Shown: one piece after another, positions 60,115 through 64,000 of the stretch
Layout: the number at the start of each line of letters is the position of its first letter
How positions within the stretch are numbered: position 1 is the stretch's first letter
NCBI GenBank assembly: GCA_964437365.1
Contig: CAYTGM010000022.1
Location: 29,192-93,191 of the forward strand
Origin: CAYTGM01 sp964437365
GTDB lineage: Bacteria; Sumerlaeota; Sumerlaeia; SLMS01
Length of the DNA stretch: 64,000 nt
Direction of reading: 5' to 3'
Translations under genes and position numbers: made by a program
The notes under the pieces: generated by a model
What the model saw: only the letters and a program-made list of their open reading frames with translations
The model's database searches: none
What the model was told of the DNA's origin: nothing

Positions 60115-61260
60115 TTACCTCTTTCTGTTCTCCGTGTTAAGCCGCTCTTTATTTCTGATGGTTAGCTCTGATAGCTTCCAGTGGCCCTCGTGCTCTGTGA
60201 TAGTTAGTTCGGCATTATAGGCGTTAGTGCGCTGATGTATATGCCCCCAGTGCTCAACGGTACCAGTGACATGCCAGGTCCCGTTAAAGAGAAAACCAGG
60301 TCCGTCGAGCACGACATTTTCGTTCCCCACTCCATCTACAAGTTGCACCTCTTTTATCCGTGATGCGGCCCCGCCTTCCTGTTCAGAAACAACGCTTTGC
60401 CAGAATTCCAGATAAATTTCTGTCAGGAGGTCCCCTTGGACAGATTTCTCCAGTTCATCGTATATTTTCGAGTCATCTTTATAGCGAAAAGCGCGGTAGA
60501 TATTCTTCAAAATCTTTTCTGTCGTTTCTTCTTTAATGGTGGGTGACACTACAAACTTCTCTGAAAACCACCCCTTTTCAACCTCGTATACAGCCTCTAC
60601 GGGAGTAATCGGCTGAACCACTAAGTCCTCGACCCTCGTCCATTCCACGGTGGAATCACTTGAGAGCAATGTTTTCTCTTTCAGCTCATCTTCATGAATG
60701 ACGCTGCTTCTCACGAGAGAAATCGTTGGCGTGAACAGGTTCCATTCAAGGGTGACCGTATCAGCAGGGAGTTCCTGAGGATAAGCCATAATGATCCCGA
60801 CATAGGTTTCCTTGACCTCCACAGGCTCTGGGTCTTTGACCTGTTGTACAGCCATGATCTCTGTATCGAAGAAAGAAACACGGATATCTTCCGGGTAGGC
60901 CGGTTCACGGTTAATCATGACAGGGTTGTATGCCTCGAACCACGATGCGATTGTTTCTGATGCTATTTGCTGTTCCTCGACGGAAAGGGTGGAAGGGTCA
61001 GCTCTTTCAATAGGAATAACCGATTCAACCAGTGGGAAGGATATCAGAATCTCATGGCGTATTTCAAAAGGTTCGATATATAGAAAGGAGTCAGGGAATC
61101 GATTTAATCCGCTGGTTTGAGGGAGAGCTGCTTCAGGAGAAGTAGTCTCCAACTCCTGACTGCCTGCCGTTCTGGCCGAGAAGAAAGACAAGGTGGCGAA
61201 GAGGAAAAATACTGACAGAGTTTTTAGTTTAAATTCACTCAACTTCTCATAATTCCCCAA
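60115..61260 (-). CDS. Exported protein of unknown function in the zinc operon
   Basis: The frame starts at TTG 61260, directly after the znuB stop; an alternative TTG at 61242 also keeps the signal peptide (about 13-32). The 381-residue protein has a beta-rich middle, with E-T-Y-V-G-I-I-M-A-Y-P-Q-E-L-P near 151-165, W-N-L-F-T-P-T-I-S-L-V, and V-E-A-V-Y-E-V-E-K-G-W. It ends with W-H-V-T-G-T-V-E-H-W-G-H-I-H-Q-R-T near 329-345. That stretch is rich in His and Trp. It has no known family to me. The location between znuB and a PPIase suggests a periplasmic or outer-membrane partner of metal import. Confidence 0.6.
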   Translation of the reverse strand: MGNYEKLSEFKLKTLSVFFLFATLSFFSARTAGSQELETTSPEAALPQTSGLNRFPDSFLYIEPFEIRHEILISFPLVESVIPIERADPSTLSVEEQQIASETIASWFEAYNPVMINREPAYPEDIRVSFFDTEIMAVQQVKDPEPVEVKETYVGIIMAYPQELPADTVTLEWNLFTPTISLVRSSVIHEDELKEKTLLSSDSTVEWTRVEDLVVQPITPVEAVYEVEKGWFSEKFVVSPTIKEETTEKILKNIYRAFRYKDDSKIYDELEKSVQGDLLTEIYLEFWQSVVSEQEGGAASRIKEVQLVDGVGNENVVLDGPGFLFNGTWHVTGTVEHWGHIHQRTNAYNAELTITEHEGHWKLSELTIRNKERLNTENRKR

Positions 61261-62061
61261 TTACATTTTTCTGTGTATCGCGAGTGCAACCAGGAAGATC
61301 GCTACTTCCAGTAAGATGATCACGGCTCCACTTGGGAGATCGAGCACCACCGAGAGAAAAAGCCCAGCTACAACCGAGAAAACAGAAAGGGCCACTGCAA
61401 GAAAGGTCATGGTAATCAACCGCCGAGACATCAAGCGGGCGCTCGCAGCAGGGACAACGGCAAAAGCTCCAATCAAAACGACCCCAACGATACGTATAGA
61501 AAGAACGACAATTAAGGCGACAGAAACATATATCAGGTAGTCATCAAACCGAACATTCACTCCGTCGGCTTCAGCAAGCTCACTGTCCAGAGCAGCGTAT
61601 CCCCAGCGGCTCCAGGAAAAAAGCACGAGAAGCGAACTGAAAAAAAGTAGAACCGAAGCATAGACGTCTGATTGGGAAACCAGGAGAATTGACCCAAACA
61701 GATATTGTGTTGCATCAACAGCAAAGGTATTTGACTTTGATAGAAAGATGATCCCCAGAGCCATTGAAAGGGCGAAGAAAATCCCGATGGCAGTATCTGG
61801 AGTTACCGGCGAACGCTCTTCCACCCATCTTATTGCGATTGCCGTGAGGATGGTGAAGGGGATCGCTGTTAGAAGTGGCTCCTGTTGAAGGAGAATGCCC
61901 AGTGCGACACCACCGAAAGCAGCGTGTGCCAGACCGCCGGCAAGAAAGCTGAGTCGCTTTTGAATGACAAATACGCCGAGAAGGCCAGCAACAAAAGCTA
62001 CAAGCACACCGGCGATCAGGGCGCGTTGAAAAAAGGATGCATAGACAATCTCACTCAGCAT
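61261..62061 (-). CDS. znuB: Zinc ABC transporter permease (ZnuB-like)
   Basis: The 266-residue protein has about eight membrane helices. It shows the ABC-3 permease pattern: F-Q-R-A-L-I-A-G-V-L-V near 11-20, S-F-L-A-G-G-L-A-H-A-A-F-G-G-V-A-L-G near 34-51 (the loop that contacts the ATPase) and I-R-I-V-G-V-V-L-I-G-A-F near 183-194. Members import zinc or manganese. It overlaps neither neighbour; the stop and next start are adjacent. The ATPase gene lies directly upstream and the unknown exported gene directly downstream. Confidence 0.9.
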   Translation of the reverse strand: MLSEIVYASFFQRALIAGVLVAFVAGLLGVFVIQKRLSFLAGGLAHAAFGGVALGILLQQEPLLTAIPFTILTAIAIRWVEERSPVTPDTAIGIFFALSMALGIIFLSKSNTFAVDATQYLFGSILLVSQSDVYASVLLFFSSLLVLFSWSRWGYAALDSELAEADGVNVRFDDYLIYVSVALIVVLSIRIVGVVLIGAFAVVPAASARLMSRRLITMTFLAVALSVFSVVAGLFLSVVLDLPSGAVIILLEVAIFLVALAIHRKM

Positions 62062-62865
62062 TTATTGACTCTGCTCCTCACTATGGTTGTGGTCGCAGGT
62101 TCCTTTTGAGTCGCCATTCTCAGGGCCCATGAGCATCGAGTGAGCATGACCGTGGTGCCCGTAGGCAAGCTTCAGGTGTTCATCGGTTAATGCTTCCTTC
62201 GGAGTACCATAGGAGATCTGTTCCCGATTTAATAACAGCACATAGTGAGCGTGGTGACGTGCGATCGACCAGTCATGGGTAATCATCACGATCGTCGCAT
62301 TCGATTTTTGCTGATAGGCTTCCAGTGAGCTATACATCTGTGCCTCGCCGGGGGCGTCAATGCCAGTCGATGGCTCATCCAACAGGATAACCTGCGGGTT
62401 ACGCACAATACCGCGGGCAAGATAAGCGCGTTGAAGTTCACCGCCAGATAGTTCCGACAAAGAACGTTCAGCGAGTTTGCTCATCCCAACCTGCTCTAAT
62501 GCTTCCATTGATTTTCGTCTATCGTCAGTTGTGAGCCGCCATGGCCAGCGGCGGTGAAGACCACTTACAACTAATTCTATTACCAGGGCGGGAAAACGTC
62601 TATCGATGGTTTTAACCTGAGGTACGTAGCTGATCAGCTCATGCTTCGCGTGTGATGCAGGTTTGCCCAGGATTGAAACTTCACCGCTTGTAGGGGGAAT
62701 CAAACCAACCAGTGACTTGATGAGAGTGGTTTTTCCAGCACCGTTGGGGCCGATGATGGCCAGATCAGTTCCTGCCGGAAGAGAAAAACTGATCCCTTTC
62801 AGCACCTCGAACCGACGATATTGAATGCAAAGGTCTTTAACGGTGATCGCAAAGTCAGCGGTCAA
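62062..62865 (-). CDS. znuC: Zinc ABC transporter ATP-binding protein (ZnuC-like)
   Basis: The 267-residue protein has Walker A G-P-N-G-A-G-K-T-T-L near 38-47, L-S-G-G-E-L-Q-R-A near 139-147, Walker B V-I-L-L-D-E-P near 158-164 and the H-loop T-H-D near 192-198. It has the Y-V-P-Q segment of the metal ATPases. The His-rich tail, G-H-H-G-H-A-H-S-M near 238-246 and C-D-H-N-H-S at the end, is notable and may buffer zinc. It overlaps znuA by four bases and abuts znuB. Confidence 0.92.
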   Translation of the reverse strand: MTADFAITVKDLCIQYRRFEVLKGISFSLPAGTDLAIIGPNGAGKTTLIKSLVGLIPPTSGEVSILGKPASHAKHELISYVPQVKTIDRRFPALVIELVVSGLHRRWPWRLTTDDRRKSMEALEQVGMSKLAERSLSELSGGELQRAYLARGIVRNPQVILLDEPSTGIDAPGEAQMYSSLEAYQQKSNATIVMITHDWSIARHHAHYVLLLNREQISYGTPKEALTDEHLKLAYGHHGHAHSMLMGPENGDSKGTCDHNHSEEQSQ

Positions 62866-63815
62866 TGAATCGCCTCTTTAAGACTCTGAACGTTAAATCT
62901 GATCAGAGATTCATAATCATCCCGACCTTCCGTCCCACCGATCGGGTCGAGCATCTTTACTTCAACGCCCGACTCCTCCGCAAGCACTCCAACGGTCTTC
63001 TCTGAAAATTGTGGTTCCGAAAAGATGAACTTCAGTTCGTGGGTCTTAATAAGATTCACCAGCTTCTGCAGATCATTTCCTGATATTTCTTCCCCCGGAG
63101 TGGTTTCGACAACAGCCACCAGTTCAACTCCATGTCTGTTGAACAAGTATCCAAATGACGGGTGGAAGACAATCACCTCAAGGTCACCAGCGTCTGCCAG
63201 TTCACTCTTAACCGATTCATGCAGGGCTCGAAGTTCTTTCGAAAACCGATCGGCATTCGCCTCATAGATACTGCATCCCTCTGGGTCGAGTTTGCAAAGC
63301 TTCTCTTTCAAGGGATCAAGCAAACCATCAACAACAAGCGGGTCCAGCCAGAAGTGCGGATCAATATCTTCCAGGTGGTCGTGATCGTCATGATCGTGAT
63401 GGTGAGAATGATCATGGCCACTTTCATGATCTCCATGGCTGTGATAATGCTCATCTTCCCAGGAAAGTCGTTGTGAGGGATGCACCATCGACAAAAGAGG
63501 AATAGCTTCAGGGTGCTCAAATCTTCCTGCCCAGCCATCAAGACTCTCACTGACATAAAAGAACCCAAGAGAACGATTCGCTTTTGACAGGTCAGAGGGC
63601 CTCGGAGAGTAGGTATGGGGTGATGCGCCGGGGGAGAGAAGTACTTCAACACTGGCACGGCCTTCAGTCAGTTCGCTGAGAATCATACCGACCGGTGCAA
63701 TAGTCGTGGTGTAAACGGGCTCGCCAGTACGTGAGTTGGTCTCAGGTTGCTGGCAGGACCCAAGAAAAACGGCAAAGATGAGAATGAGTACGGTTTGAAA
63801 GTATGGCTTGAGCAT
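62862..63815 (-). CDS. znuA: Zinc ABC transporter substrate-binding lipoprotein (ZnuA-like)
   Basis: The 317-residue lipoprotein has its signal ending F-L-G-S-C (Cys21). Zinc ligands are expected at H-T-Y near 67, in D-P-H-F-W-L-D-P near 151-158, and in F-H-P-S-F-G-Y-L near 220. Between them is a His/Asp-rich loop (about 115-149: H-S-H-G-D-H-E-S-G-H-D-H-S-H-H-H-D-H-D-D-H and more), the zinc-capture loop typical of ZnuA. It binds zinc in the periplasm and feeds ZnuBC. It is the first gene of the operon; no Zur box was recognised in the 185 bp upstream. Confidence 0.92.
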   Translation of the reverse strand: MLKPYFQTVLILIFAVFLGSCQQPETNSRTGEPVYTTTIAPVGMILSELTEGRASVEVLLSPGASPHTYSPRPSDLSKANRSLGFFYVSESLDGWAGRFEHPEAIPLLSMVHPSQRLSWEDEHYHSHGDHESGHDHSHHHDHDDHDHLEDIDPHFWLDPLVVDGLLDPLKEKLCKLDPEGCSIYEANADRFSKELRALHESVKSELADAGDLEVIVFHPSFGYLFNRHGVELVAVVETTPGEEISGNDLQKLVNLIKTHELKFIFSEPQFSEKTVGVLAEESGVEVKMLDPIGGTEGRDDYESLIRFNVQSLKEAIH

Positions 63816-64000
63816 GTCTTGAAGAGAATCCTCTCGGCGATGGAAAGTTTTGATGCTGCTTGGAATGAGCCAGCTTTAGAGTGTCGTGTGCCGAAAGGCA
63901 AGTTTCAGGCAAATCAGATTTGAACTTTATACGTTCTTTTTCATCAAGAGATATGCCCTAAAGTTGTGGATGACATTTGAGAGAGAAGAGTGCACCCGTT
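63816..64000. other. Upstream region of the znu operon
   Basis: 185 bases to the window edge, probably holding the promoter of znuA. No clear gene start, Zur-type palindrome or hairpin was seen. Confidence 0.4.

Overview
The window looks like a chromosomal segment of a Gram-negative, probably uncultured bacterium with moderate GC content. It carries a BamA outer-membrane assembly factor, a periplasmic SurA-type foldase, a zinc ZnuABC importer, several lipoproteins and type II/IV-like pseudopilins. The pseudopilins carry the signature F-T-L-I-E-L followed by P-N-F-L-E-A-Q-T-R, which I associate with candidate phyla near the planctomycete/Sumerlaeota/Hydrogenedentota neighbourhood. That placement is inference only: there is no rRNA or other decisive marker here.

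Layout. 0-10 kb: the end of a propeller-like protein, a secreted GDSL esterase, a beta-CASP RNase, RidA, two pseudopilin-type proteins, PrmA and a two-permease sugar ABC operon preceded by a LacI/CcpA-type operator and a sigma70-like promoter. 10-23 kb: an accessory region, sparse in genes and rich in hairpins. It holds small immunity-type proteins (SUKH/SMI1, DUF1963, a Tdi1-like protein), small unknown genes, a frameshifted gene, a gene that seems to start at CTG, and a family of long structured repeats. The part holding the SUKH and DUF1963 genes is bounded by a 42-bp copy of the 3' end of bamA. 23-29 kb: a compact pseudopilus operon (two GspF-type proteins, three pseudopilins, one GspK-like protein) followed by a receiver-PATAN regulator. 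29-38 kb: a secreted ADP-ribosylglycohydrolase-like protein, a giant MscK-type channel, MsrA, tRNA-Leu(UAA), a fructosamine-kinase-like protein and an MFS permease.

38-48 kb: an oligopeptide-binding lipoprotein, a PEGA lipoprotein, an FHA-GAF-histidine kinase, a striking W/F-P-aromatic repeat protein, a cobalamin riboswitch that precedes an unknown secreted protein rather than a TonB receptor, a second secreted protein and a HEMVH-motif protein. 48-56 kb: an alpha/beta hydrolase, the UgpC/MsmK-type ATPase that may energise the distant sugar permeases, small unknowns, MetK, a methyltransferase, a polytopic membrane protein and a ribbon-helix-helix protein with a histone-like Lys/Ala tail. 56-64 kb: a GT87-type glycosyltransferase, CutA, and a five-gene minus-strand operon, znuA-znuC-znuB-unknown-PpiC, which couples zinc import to periplasmic folding.

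The most unusual items are the bamA 3'-end duplication flanking immunity genes, the three-copy hairpin-rich repeat, the B12 riboswitch with an uncharacterised secreted target, the W/F-P repeat protein and the RHH-histone-tail fusion.
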